64,000 nucleotides of DNA from AP-15 sp963799085 (GTDB lineage Bacteria > Pseudomonadota > Alphaproteobacteria > ATCC43930 > CGMCC-115725), in NCBI GenBank assembly GCA_963799085.1, contig CAWCWA010000015.1:1-64000 (forward strand), in the 5' to 3' direction. Shown in pieces: positions 17,795 to 26,717 of this stretch. Made by a program: the position numbers and the translations under genes. The notes beneath the pieces were generated by a model that was not told the DNA's origin, made no database searches, and was given only the letters and a program-made list of their open reading frames with translations. Every line of letters begins with the position of its first letter. Position 1 is the first letter of the stretch.

Positions 17795-19188
17795 ATGGCG
17801 ACCATAGGCGGGCTTGAGGCCGTGTTTGCGCACCTGGTCGAGGCGGAGGCGCCCGCCATCGACAGTCTCCCGGAGAACACCGACTCCGCCGACTGGCTTC
17901 GGGCGCAAGACTTTGCGACCGCACGAGTGTCGCCGACCGGGAACGTCGTCGGACTCGCCAAGGCTCGCGTGCCGGAGCTGTTGACCTTCGCTACCGCCGT
18001 GAGGGCGACCGATCCACGTTACGCTCGCGGGACGCGCCTCAATTCGTTCGTTGAGCGGGTTTTCGCCGAAATCGTGGCCGTCGCGCGAAGCAGGGCAGGA
18101 GGACCGATCCAACCGGCCGAAGTCGCGGCCATCAAGGCGGGCATGGCGGCATGGTTCGCGTCGGAGGCGCAACCGCGGAAGCACCTGGTTCCATGCGCAA
18201 TTTTGCCCGACCATGCAAACCCATTCTCGATCGGGCCTGTGCGTTTTCTGCCCACTTCGGCCTTCGATCCGGTAAAATTCGGCATCACGCCCGGCCTCGA
18301 GCAGGTGACACTTGAGCCATTGGACGTAGCCATCCGACTACGAGCGGCAGACTGGCTCGCGATCGTCGAGGTCACCGGCTATGAGTCCGAGCGTTCGAAT
18401 GAAGTGGCCGATTTGGCGGTGGACGTTGCGCTCGCCGCGCTTCAGCTCGTAATTCCTCTGAACTACGGCGCGCGAGCCTCACGTATCACCGCGCGCATGT
18501 TGCCATCCTACACCGTGGCCCTCGTCAGTAGCACGGGCAAGGTCTCTCCTCGCATCAGCAACGACCAGCCCGGCTTGGGCCTGGGCGGCGATGCATTCGA
18601 TCTCTTCGTAAGTCAGGGGGCTGGCATCCTAGCGTCGGCGGGCGAGCGGATCAGCAGCTTCATCGCCGGGGGAGGGACGCTCCCTAAGCTCGAGATGGCG
18701 TGGTGCAACGGGGCGTTCTGGTTTCACGAGGCGCTTGCCGAGCCGCTCGCGACCGTGGCGATCGCCAAGCTTGAGACCGCCATCGAGAACCTGTTCGGCT
18801 CGTCGAGCCTCGGCGAGAGCAAAAAGCGCATCCTCAGGGCAATTCGAGGCCTTGCACGGACTTCGAACGAGATGACCCGATTGCCCCCGGCTCTTCGATC
18901 AAAGTCGGCACCTACGTCGAGAAAATCGTCGAAGCGCGCTCCCGCATCCTGCACGGCAACTGGTCAACCCTGACCGAGGAATTGCCGATCGGGCGCGCGG
19001 AAGTCGCGTCCCTGGCAAGAAGCCTACTGATGCATTACACCCAACAGCTCGATGCGTACGCTGCGACACCAAGCTCCGTCGATGAAGCGGTGCCGTTCCT
19101 CGATTGGATCGTCACGCAGCACACCGCGCAAGCGGCGACCGGGCAGCTCGCCGCGGCCGCGTCGCCGACTTCAGCGCCAACTGCTTGA
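17795..19188 (+). CDS. HEPN-domain protein of unknown function (Apea-like; frameshifted)
   Basis: About 460-aa protein starting at ATG 17795 with a strong AAGGAGG site. The N-terminal 300 residues are not recognised. From about residue 305, FWFHEALAEPLATVAIAKL begins a helical domain like the Apea-type HEPN module. After a one-base shift near 18875 the frame continues IVEARSRILHGNWSTL, where RSRILH is an Rx4H HEPN RNase motif. The C-terminus is Ala/Thr-rich. The gene is divergent from the IS91 transposase and followed by an IS5 element, so it sits in an accessory island. A defence or stress RNase role is possible but inferred. Confidence 0.6.
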
Positions 19189-19199
19189 TCCGACTCTCG

Positions 19200-20305
19200 T
19201 TAGAAGTATCGCACGTCTAAGGAAACACTGAAAAATCCGGCTGTTGGGGCTGGCATCGGGTAGGATCTTTCAGTCCGGGGGCACTGAGGACGGGGCGATG
19301 CAGCGACAGGGTAGTTTTTCGCGGGCGGAATACGCCGGGAAGAAGAAACAGACACGGCGCGGCAGGTTTTTGGCCGAGATGGAGCGGGTGGTGCCGTGGG
19401 AGCGGCTGGTCGGTCGTCTGCGGCCGTTCTATCCGAAGGGCGAACGCGGTCGGCCGCCGATTGGGCTGGAGCGGATGCCGCGGCTGTACTTTCTGCAGCA
19501 GTGGTACGGGTTGGCCGACGAGGCCCTGGAGGACGCGCTTTACGACAGCCAGGCGCTGCGCGGCTTTGCCGGCATCGATCTGTCGGTGGCGGTGGTTCCG
19601 GACGCGACGACGGTACTGAACTTCCGCCATTGGCTGGAGCAGCACGACCTGACCCGGGCGCTGTTCGATGAGGTGGGTGCGATGCTGGAGGAGCGCGGCC
19701 TGCTGATGCGCCAGAGCGCGGCAGCGGGCATATGTCGATGCCACGATCATCGCCGCGCCGCCTTCGACGAAGAACAAGAGCAAGGCGCGCGACCCGGAGA
19801 TGCACCAGACCAAGAAGGGCAATCAGTGGTACTTCGGGATGAAGGCGCATATCGGGGTGGATGTCGCCGCGGGGGTGGTGCACACGGTCACCGGCACCGC
19901 CGCCAACGAAGCCGACATCAACCAGACAGCTTCGCTGCTGCACGGTCGGGAGGAGGCAGTCTTCGCCGATGCCGGCTATACCGGGGCGGACAAGCGGCCC
20001 GAACTTGAAGATCGCGATGTCGACTGGAACATCGCGGTCAAGCGCAGCATCATCAAGGCGTTGCCCAAGGCTCTGCGAGATTGGGCCGAGGTGGTGGAAC
20101 GCGCGCTGTCGCCGGTGCGGGCCTGGGTCGAGCACCCGTTCCACATCGTCAAGAACCCCGGCCTGCGCCGGGGCAGGCTCTGTTCCGCCATAAGAAGCTG
20201 CGCTATCGCGGCCTCTTCAAGAACACCGCGCAACTGCGCACCCTGTTCGCGCTGGCCAACCTGGTGATCGTCAAGAAAACGCTGCTCGCGCAGGGCCGTG
20301 CCTGA
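19200..20305 (+). mobile_element. IS5-family insertion sequence (right end not found)
   Basis: A recognisable IS5-type transposase gene is preceded by about 90 bp of non-coding sequence. The left terminal repeat may begin near GGAAACACTGAAAAATCC (19219-19236), but no matching inverted copy was found up to 20700. The right end may be degraded or deleted. Confidence 0.6.
19298..20305 (+). CDS. IS5-family DDE transposase (two frameshifts)
   Basis: About 335-aa transposase. The N-terminus is FSRAEYAGKKKQTRRGRFL, followed by the IS5 helix region ERMPRLYFLQQWYGLADEAL. The frame shifts near 19733 into VDATIIAAPPSTKNK (first catalytic Asp), TKKGNQWYFGMKAHIGVD and DAGYTG (second Asp). The YREK-like part is at VRAWVEHPFHIVKN. 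A second shift near 20183 leads to the C-terminus FRHKKLRYRGLFKNTAQL. As sequenced it cannot make a full transposase. Confidence 0.88.
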
Positions 20306-20759
20306 TCGCGCCCGGACTCTGTCTTGACCCCGAAAACAGCACAGGAAAACCCCAATACAAGCCCGGTCTTCTGCCGGCGCGGACACTTCTCAGTCCCGCC
20401 GACATCACAAATTATGCCATGGCCGCCATCACGCCAGCTATGCCAGCATTGTTCGGCGTTTCCTTCGGTCGTTCCGCTGCGCGGCCGATCGAAAGCCGGT
20501 GCGCGCCCGATAGTCGCTATCTCGCTGCAGTCACGCCGATAAAATTGCCACATTCGCATGCTAGCAATTGTCCTGGCGGAGCCATCCGGTTCCCGCGACG
20601 GCCCCTCGCTCACTCGGGCGTTTGCTGTTATTTCGTTGCAAATAACAGCAAAAACAGCAAACGGACGGGACCCGGCGGCGATGCCGGGCGCCCCCTGCAT
20701 TTGACTTGTCCTCGGCCCTCGGCCTAGGGTTTATGCGGCCGAGGCGAGGAGGCGATGGC
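20306..20759. other. Intergenic region with an AT-rich hairpin
   Basis: This stretch of about 450 bp contains no convincing gene. Its only structured part is the inverted repeat at 20621-20663. The 60 bp before the aminotransferase start carry its ribosome binding site (GAGGCGAGGAGG). Confidence 0.5.
20621..20652. repeat. 13-bp perfect inverted repeat with alternative pairing
   Basis: TTTGCTGTTATTT (20621-20633) pairs exactly with AAATAACAGCAAA (20640-20652) across the loop CGTTGC. A second copy of AACAGCAAA follows directly, so that 20619-20629 can instead pair with 20653-20663 (CGTTTGCTGTT / AACAGCAAACG). The element is AT-rich in a GC-rich context and there is no T-tract. It could be an operator or a recombination/insertion scar. 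Confidence 0.6.
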
Positions 20760-22049
20760 GTGAACGAGGCGAGCGGAAACGGCAACGGCGCGGCGCTGAT
20801 CGAGACCGCCAAGCGGGTGTTACCGGGCGGCACCTTCGGCAATCTGCCGGGCGACATCGCGATCCGCGAGGGGCGCGGCGGAAGGGTCTGGGACGAGGAC
20901 GGCAAGGAATACGTCGATTTCCTGCTGGGCTCGGGGCCGATGCTGGTCGGCCATGCGCATCCGGAGGTCACCGCCGCCGCCCAGGCGCGCGTCGCCCAGG
21001 GCACCACCTTCTTCGCCAACAACCGCTGGGGCATCGAACTCGCCGCGGCGATCGTCGACGCCGTCCCCTGCGCCGAGCAGGTGCGCTTCGTCTCGACCGG
21101 GTCGGAGGCCGACCTCTACGCGATGCGCGCCGCCCGAGCCTTCACCCGGCGCGACAAGATCCTCAAATTCGAGGGCGGCTATCACGGCATGAGCGATTAT
21201 TCGCTGATGAGCCTCGCGCCGAAGCGGCCGGGGAATTTCCCGCAGCCTATCCCGGATTCGGCCGGCATCCCGAAGAGCCTGCGCGACGAGATGCTGATCG
21301 CTCCCTTCAACGACCTCGAAGTCGTCGCTGGCCTCGTGCGCGAGCACCGCGACGACCTCGCGGCCGTCATCGTCGAGCCCTTCCAGCGCATTATCCCGCC
21401 CGCACCGGGCTTTCTCGAAGGATTGCGCAAACTCACCGCCGAGAACGGCGTGCCGCTGATCTTCGACGAGGTCGTGACCGGCTTCCGCTTGGCTTACGGC
21501 GGCGCGCAGGAATATTACGGCGTTGTCCCCGACCTCTGCACATTGGGCAAGGTCATCGGCGGCGGCTTTCCACTGGCCGCGATCGCCGGCAAGTCCGAGA
21601 TCATGGCCCATTTCGACCGCGGCCGGGTCGGCGACGACGGCTTTCTCTTCCAGATCGGCACCTTGTCCGGCAACCCGGTCGCCGCGGCCGCGGGGCTTGC
21701 CACACTGGAAATCCTGCGCCGCCCCGGCGCCTACGACCGCCTCTTCGCCACCGGCCGCGAATTGATGGGAACCCTCTCCGACCTGCTGCGGCGGAGCGGC
21801 CTGCCGGCGCAGGTGACGGGCGAACCGCCGCTTTTCGACGTCGTCTTTACCAAGGAGCCGATCCGCGACTACCGCGGCGTCCTGCGCGGCGACGCCGACA
21901 TGATGCGCCGCTTCAACGCATTGCTGCGCGAGCGCGGCATCCTGAAGGGCGAATCCAAATATTACGTATCGCTCGCGCATACGGCCGAGGACATCGCCTG
22001 GGCGCGCGACGCCTGGACCTCGGCGCTCGCGGTGCTGGCGGGCGGCTGA
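20760..22049 (+). CDS. Class III PLP aminotransferase (glutamate-1-semialdehyde aminomutase-like)
   Basis: 429-aa aminotransferase of the GSAM/HemL-related group. It begins at GTG 20760 after GAGGCGAGGAGG. Motifs are LPGGTFGNLP at the N-terminus, VRFVSTGSEADLYAMRAAR, the cofactor segment EGGYHGMSDYS, PLIFDEVVTGFRLAYGG (PLP Asp) and LCTLGKVIGGGFPLAAIAGK (Schiff-base Lys). A true HemL has SGTEA; here it reads TGSEADLY, so the substrate probably differs. It lies 17 bp upstream of a TauD-like dioxygenase in the same orientation, consistent with a small catabolic operon. Confidence 0.87.
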   Translation: MNEASGNGNGAALIETAKRVLPGGTFGNLPGDIAIREGRGGRVWDEDGKEYVDFLLGSGPMLVGHAHPEVTAAAQARVAQGTTFFANNRWGIELAAAIVDAVPCAEQVRFVSTGSEADLYAMRAARAFTRRDKILKFEGGYHGMSDYSLMSLAPKRPGNFPQPIPDSAGIPKSLRDEMLIAPFNDLEVVAGLVREHRDDLAAVIVEPFQRIIPPAPGFLEGLRKLTAENGVPLIFDEVVTGFRLAYGGAQEYYGVVPDLCTLGKVIGGGFPLAAIAGKSEIMAHFDRGRVGDDGFLFQIGTLSGNPVAAAAGLATLEILRRPGAYDRLFATGRELMGTLSDLLRRSGLPAQVTGEPPLFDVVFTKEPIRDYRGVLRGDADMMRRFNALLRERGILKGESKYYVSLAHTAEDIAWARDAWTSALAVLAGG

Positions 22050-22066
22050 CCCGGAGGCTGGCGAGC

Positions 22067-22976
22067 ATGCTCCTCGAAACCCGGCGACTGAGCGACAGCT
22101 TCGCCCGTGAGGTGCTGGGGTTGCGTCTGTGGGAGCCGCTTGACGACGACACGCTCGCGCAGATCCGTGACCTCTGGGCGCGGCATCCGGTATTGCTCTT
22201 CCGCCGTCAGGCGCTCTCCGAGGACGAACTCGCCGATTTCAGCGCCCGCCTCGGCCCCCTCGAACGCGTCGTGCGCACCGAATGGGCCTCGCCTGCGCGG
22301 CCCGAGGTGGGGCTGATCTCGAACCTTCGCGACAACCAGTCGAACCCGATCGGCGGGCTGGGTGACGGCGAGTTGCAGTGGCACTCGGACCAGTCCTACA
22401 TGCTGCACCCGGCGACGGGCGCCATACTCTACGCGCTGGAACTGCCGCCCGGGGGCGGGACCACCTCATGGGTCGATCTGGCCGCGGCCTATGAGGGTTT
22501 GCCGGAATATCTGAAGCAGGCGACCGAGGGGCGCTACGGCGTCTTCGACTACACCAAGCGGCTCGGCGGCTACCAGGGTGTCGATCGGGTAATCTCCGAC
22601 GAAACCAGGAAAAAGACGCCGCCCGTGCTGCATCCGCTGGTGCATCGCCATCCGGTCACCGGCAAGAAGGCGCTCTATCTCGAATTCGACGACGACCGTC
22701 GGGATCGACGGTATCGACGAGGCCGAGGGTACGGCTCTCCTCGACGAAATCTACACGGCGGCGACCCGGCCCGACTTTGTCTATCGCCATGCCTGGCAGG
22801 TCGGCGATGCGGTGCTGTGGGACAACGGCTTCACGATGCACCGGCGCGAGCCGTTCGACCCCAAGGCGCGCCGCCTCTTGAAGCGGACGACGATCTTTCT
22901 GCCGCCCGACTGGCACATCGTACCGGACGGACGGCTTGCCGCCGCCGATGGAAAAACGGCCGCCGGCACCCTATAA
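22067..22976 (+). CDS. TauD/TfdA-family Fe(II)/2-oxoglutarate dioxygenase (frameshifted)
   Basis: About 302-aa alpha-ketoglutarate-dependent dioxygenase. The N-terminal part includes HPVLLFRRQALSEDELADF, and the iron-binding HxD is in WHSDQSYM. A single extra base near 22692 moves the frame to TTVGIDGIDEAEGTALLDE. That frame holds the distal His (NGFTMHRREPFD) and the 2-oxoglutarate Arg region (RRLLKRTTIFLPPDW). The family removes sulfonate, ether or amine groups. Position between the aminotransferase and a VOC enzyme suggests a shared pathway. Confidence 0.88.
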
Positions 22977-23018
22977 TTTACTCGGACCCTATCGAACCAT
23001 CTCGCGGGAGCATCATTC

Positions 23019-23615
23019 ATGGCCGACGGATCATCGCACGTCGCACCGACCGCGCCCTCCCGGGCACTGGCCCCTGCCGGCCTCAACCACCTTGTCATCA
23101 ATGTCCGCGACATCGAGGAATCGCATCAGTTCTGGACCGAGATCCTCGGCTTCACGCAGGTCGGCGAGTCGCGCCGCCCCGGGCGCAAGATGCGCTTCTA
23201 CAGCGGCGACCATGGCGGGCAGATGAACCATCACGACATAGCACTTGTCGAAAACCCGAACCTGCCGCCGCCGCCCGCCGACTGGCAGATGTTCGGCACG
23301 CCGGTCGCGATCAACCACATCGCGATCACGATGCCCGACCGTGAGACCTGGCTGAAGCAATTGGCCTTTCTGCGCAGCAAGGGGGTCAAGTTCCATCGCC
23401 GCGTCAATCACGGCATGACCCACAGCCTCTATATCAGCGACCCGAACGGCTACGGTGTGGAGGTCTTGTACGAATTGCCGCGCGAAATCTGGGGCGACAA
23501 CATCCAGGGCGCCCTCGACTACGCCGAGCCGGTCGCTACCGAGGGCGACGACGCCTTCATCGACGACACCGATTACCCGAGTTTCGGCAAGGCGAAGGAG
23601 CCCGCCGCGGGCTGA
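23019..23615 (+). CDS. VOC-family (glyoxalase/extradiol dioxygenase-like) protein
   Basis: 198-aa vicinal-oxygen-chelate protein with two beta-alpha-beta repeats. The first is GLNHLVINVRDIEESHQFW with a metal His, and the second is INHIAITMPDRETWLKQL with a second His. The C-terminal YISDPNGYGVEVLYELP motif supplies the Glu ligand. This matches the catechol-dioxygenase-like/glyoxalase pattern. It lies 43 bp after the TauD-like gene in the same direction. The substrate is not predictable. Confidence 0.88.
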   Translation: MADGSSHVAPTAPSRALAPAGLNHLVINVRDIEESHQFWTEILGFTQVGESRRPGRKMRFYSGDHGGQMNHHDIALVENPNLPPPPADWQMFGTPVAINHIAITMPDRETWLKQLAFLRSKGVKFHRRVNHGMTHSLYISDPNGYGVEVLYELPREIWGDNIQGALDYAEPVATEGDDAFIDDTDYPSFGKAKEPAAG

Positions 23616-23622
23616 ACGTCGC

Positions 23623-25015
23623 TCAGTTCGGTTTGGCGCCGGCGCAATAGCACTGGCTGTAGGCGGCCGGGGTGACGTGCCCGGTCGCGCAGTCAAAGGC
23701 GCGCACGGCCTGCGGCCCGCCGCCGCTCAATGCCCAGAACACCGGGCTCGATACCGGATAGATCGCATGCCAGCGGTTGCGGGTCTCGGCGTTTTGCAAG
23801 GGTCGCCGCGTAAAGCTGTTCGAGGCTCGCCAGATCGATCCGCGGCAATCCCCATTCCCGCGTAAAGGCGTATTCCATTTGCCAGCGGGCCGGGAAGCCG
23901 ATGCTGGTCTGGAAAAGGTTCGTCAGATTGTAGGTCGTTTGGTCGAGCAGTGCGCCATCGGCATCGTAGGCAAGGGTTCGAAAGGCCGGGTTCTGGCCGT
24001 AGATCGGGCTCAAGGCCGGGGTGATAAGGACAAAGCCGTAATTGCCCGCGGCGTCGCCCATCAGCCGGAAATCGTCCATATGAGTGTGGCCGGCGATGCT
24101 TGCCTTGACCGTGTCGGCATATTGCCGCATGAGCTTGGCGAACCCCTCGGCATAGGCTTGGCGCCACATCGGAACCATCCGATCGGGGCAGGCGCCGCCA
24201 TACAACGTCGCATAGCCGTCGATGCCGGGCGGGATGTGGTAGACGACCCAGACCGCCTCCCCCGCCTGCTTTGCCGCCGCGAGTTCGGTTTCGAGCCAGC
24301 GCAACGTCGCCTGACCGGGGTCGGGCTCGGTCGGCTGCCCGCAGGCGTTCTGAAAGTGCCGCGAAAAGAGAACCGTATTCGGAAAGACGATGCGGATCTT
24401 GGCGTCGGTCACGCTGAAATTGCCGTAATGCGGCCATTCACGGTCAAAGCCCGGCGTGCCGAGGGCGCCAACGAGCTGGCGCAGCAACGGCAGGGTGTCG
24501 GCGAGATATGGCCCGTTCGGCTCCAACCGGTAATCGCCGCAATCCTCGTCATTGTTGCCGAGCGCCGGCAGGATCGGCGTGTCGGGAAACGCCTCGACGA
24601 GCTGCAGCGTCAGAAACTGCATCGTCTTGCGCACGAAATCGCGATGCGCCGCCGCCGAATGGTCATGGGCCGCGGCGTTGAATTCCCCGCGGAATCCATG
24701 CGCCAGAAAATCGCCGGGCAGGATCAGCAGCGCCGGCCGCGGCAGCGTCTCCTTCATCCGCGCCAATGCCGAACGCACCAGCCCCCAATTCGAATCCCGC
24801 CCATAGCGGCCGAGCCGCGTGTCGCCCTTGCTCTCCAGGATCGCCCGCCACTCCTCGGGCGGCGCCGCGGCAAGTCGGTCGACCAGAACGGGATCGGCCA
24901 TCGGATCGAAATGAATGTCGGACAGCAGCAGCATCGTCGCCGTCGCACCTTCGGCCGACCAGGCCGGCAGTGACAGCGCAAGCCACAGCATGCAGCCGAA
25001 GAGGACGCGAAGCAT
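23623..25015 (-). CDS. Secreted metallophosphoesterase (acid sphingomyelinase-like; C-terminal frameshift)
   Basis: About 463-aa calcineurin-like phosphoesterase. The N-terminus MLRVLFGCMLWLALSLPAWS is a signal peptide. Metal ligands appear in order as LLLSDIHFDP, ILPGDFLAH, LPALGNNDED, YHIPPG and AGHTHMDDFR. Near 23798 a one-base shift is needed to reach the conserved tail NRWHAIYPVSSPVFWAL and a Cys-containing end (DCATGHVT, QCYCAG). ATG 25015 is preceded by CGGGAGA. The protein is probably periplasmic; the phosphodiester substrate is unknown. Confidence 0.85.
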
Positions 25016-25080
25016 CAATTCCAATCTCCCGAGGCCCGCTATTTTGCGCCGGCCGCTTGCAGGATAACCGGCGGCAACAC

Positions 25081-25578
25081 TCAGCGCGAAGCGTTGCCCG
25101 GGTGATGCCCCCAGCCTCTCGGCCGGCGCTGTACGATTGCGACGAACTTTGCCCGCTGCTCGGGCGACAGTTTGGCGAGAAAGGCCAGTGTCGATTGGGT
25201 CAAATCGCTTTGAAAATCGCGACGGGCGGCACCGACCTTGTCGAACAGCGCCATGATTTTTGTCTCGTCGGCATCGGGCTTGCTGACCTCGGCCCAAATC
25301 TGATGCATGACCGGCTCGACCGCCGCGTGCAACTCGCCGATAGAGCCGCGCAGATGCGTTGCATACAGGTCGAACGCCGCCTTCTGCTGCGGGTCGAGCG
25401 CGAGTTCGGCCGGTATCTGTCGAAACCGCGCCTCGAACCCGCCGGGTGGCGGAGCATGCACGCGGATCCAGAGGGCGCCGGCGATAAAGAACAAGTTCAG
25501 GGCCACCGACAGCGCCAGCAACACCCAAGGCAGGCGTCGCCGCGCCCCGCTTTGCCCCGCCGCCGCAACGATGGTCAC
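25081..25578 (-). CDS. Periplasmic heavy-metal sensor/CpxP-like protein
   Basis: 165-aa protein with one N-terminal membrane segment (PWVLLALSVALNLFFIAGAL). A helical periplasmic domain follows (ALDPQQKAAFDLYATHLR through KLSPEQRAKFVAIVQRR), the two-hairpin pattern of ZraP/CpxP-like sensors. It overlaps the anti-sigma gene by an ATGA and forms the last gene of the sigma/anti-sigma operon. It probably modulates that regulator in response to envelope or metal stress; this role is inferred. Confidence 0.8.
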   Translation of the reverse strand: MTIVAAAGQSGARRRLPWVLLALSVALNLFFIAGALWIRVHAPPPGGFEARFRQIPAELALDPQQKAAFDLYATHLRGSIGELHAAVEPVMHQIWAEVSKPDADETKIMALFDKVGAARRDFQSDLTQSTLAFLAKLSPEQRAKFVAIVQRRPRGWGHHPGNASR

Positions 25579-26042
25579 GTATGCTGACCCTCGCCCAAAT
25601 CGCGCAGGATGCCTACCGGCGGATCGAGGAATTCATTGAAGAGCCCGTCGCCGCTCGCCGGCGTAGGCTCGGTCATGGACTGCCAGGCGTCGCTGCCCAT
25701 CGCAAAGCCGAACCAGCTCGCCACCGCGATCGCCGCGGCCAGGCTGCCCCACTGCGCCAGCCCTGGAAGCATGCGATGCCGGATCGGCCGCGGCAGGGCG
25801 ATGACGAGGCCAGCCCGCTCCGGCACCAGGGCGGCGGCGCGGGCGATCATGCGGTCGAGCCCGGGCGGCGTTTCGTCACCTTGCGCGGCCAGGCTGCTAG
25901 CGGCGGCGACGTCGGCGGCCGCTTCCGGATCGGCCGCGAGAAGGGCGGCGACGCGGTCGCGGTCCTCCGGATCGAGGCGGTCCTCGGCAAACGCGGCGAG
26001 ATCAAGCAGATGCGCCGCCTCGTCGCGGGTAGTCTCGGTCAT
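25575..26042 (-). CDS. Putative membrane anti-sigma factor
   Basis: 155-aa protein starting MTETTRDEAAHLLDLAAFAE. The cytoplasmic N-terminal part is acidic and Ala-rich and lacks a zinc-binding HxxxCxxC. One membrane segment (WGSLAAAIAVASWFGFAMG) and a short periplasmic tail follow. It lies between an ECF sigma gene and a CpxP-like gene, the normal place for the cognate anti-sigma. Start at 26042 is preferred over an upstream in-frame ATG at 26105 because homology-like sequence begins here. Confidence 0.7.
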   Translation of the reverse strand: MTETTRDEAAHLLDLAAFAEDRLDPEDRDRVAALLAADPEAAADVAAASSLAAQGDETPPGLDRMIARAAALVPERAGLVIALPRPIRHRMLPGLAQWGSLAAAIAVASWFGFAMGSDAWQSMTEPTPASGDGLFNEFLDPPVGILRDLGEGQHT

Positions 26043-26165
26043 GCCGCTGCGCCGCCACAGATCGCGGTCTGCCGTTTCGCCCATCTCTCCGTCGGCTCGT
26101 TTCATCGCCCTCTTTCCCCGTTATTTATGCCACGGCGGCGGCGGCTATCCCCGCAACTTTCTGGT

Positions 26166-26696
26166 TCATTTCGCTTCGACCTTGAAATAGGCGCGCAATT
26201 TGATCATCGCCTTGTGATGGGCGCTGCGCACAGTCTGCGGATCGATGCCGAGTGCCGCCGCGATTTCGGCGACCTCCATGTCCCGATCGTAGAGCATCGA
26301 CAGGATCTCGCGCTGTCGCGGCGACAGCAACGCTTCGGGCAGTTTCAATTTGCTCACCGGCTCGATCGGATCGATGGCGAACCGGGCTTCCGGAACCGCG
26401 TCGATCGGCACCGAGGCCGGCCGATGGCGCCGCATCGCGTCCCGCGCCGTGCTGCGGGCGACGATCGTGATCCAAGTCGAAAGCCCCGCCCGCGTCGAAT
26501 CGAAGCTGCGCAGCAGACGAAAATCGTCCTTGCACAGCCGAACAAAAACATCTTGGGTCAGATCCTCGACTTCTTGCGCGTCACGGGCGACGCCGCGCAC
26601 CGCGGCCGCGACAAGGCGGGCATAGCGCCGCACGAATTCGGCCCACGCCCCCTTGTCGCCGCGCAACAGCGACGCGACAACGTCATCCGGTCGCAA
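26166..26696 (-). CDS. ECF-type RNA polymerase sigma factor
   Basis: 176-aa sigma-70-like factor with only regions 2 and 4. Region 2 shows FVRRYARLVAAAVRGVA and EDLTQDVFVRL (core binding), then STWITIVARSTARDAMRR (-10 recognition). Region 4 is LSPRQREILSMLYDRDM plus EIAAALGIDPQTVRSAHHKA, a helix-turn-helix. It is the first gene of a three-gene operon with a putative anti-sigma and a periplasmic sensor and is probably autoregulated, although no promoter motif was identified with confidence. Confidence 0.9.
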   Translation of the reverse strand: MRPDDVVASLLRGDKGAWAEFVRRYARLVAAAVRGVARDAQEVEDLTQDVFVRLCKDDFRLLRSFDSTRAGLSTWITIVARSTARDAMRRHRPASVPIDAVPEARFAIDPIEPVSKLKLPEALLSPRQREILSMLYDRDMEVAEIAAALGIDPQTVRSAHHKAMIKLRAYFKVEAK

Positions 26697-26717
26697 TCGG
26701 AAAGCCCCGACAACTGC

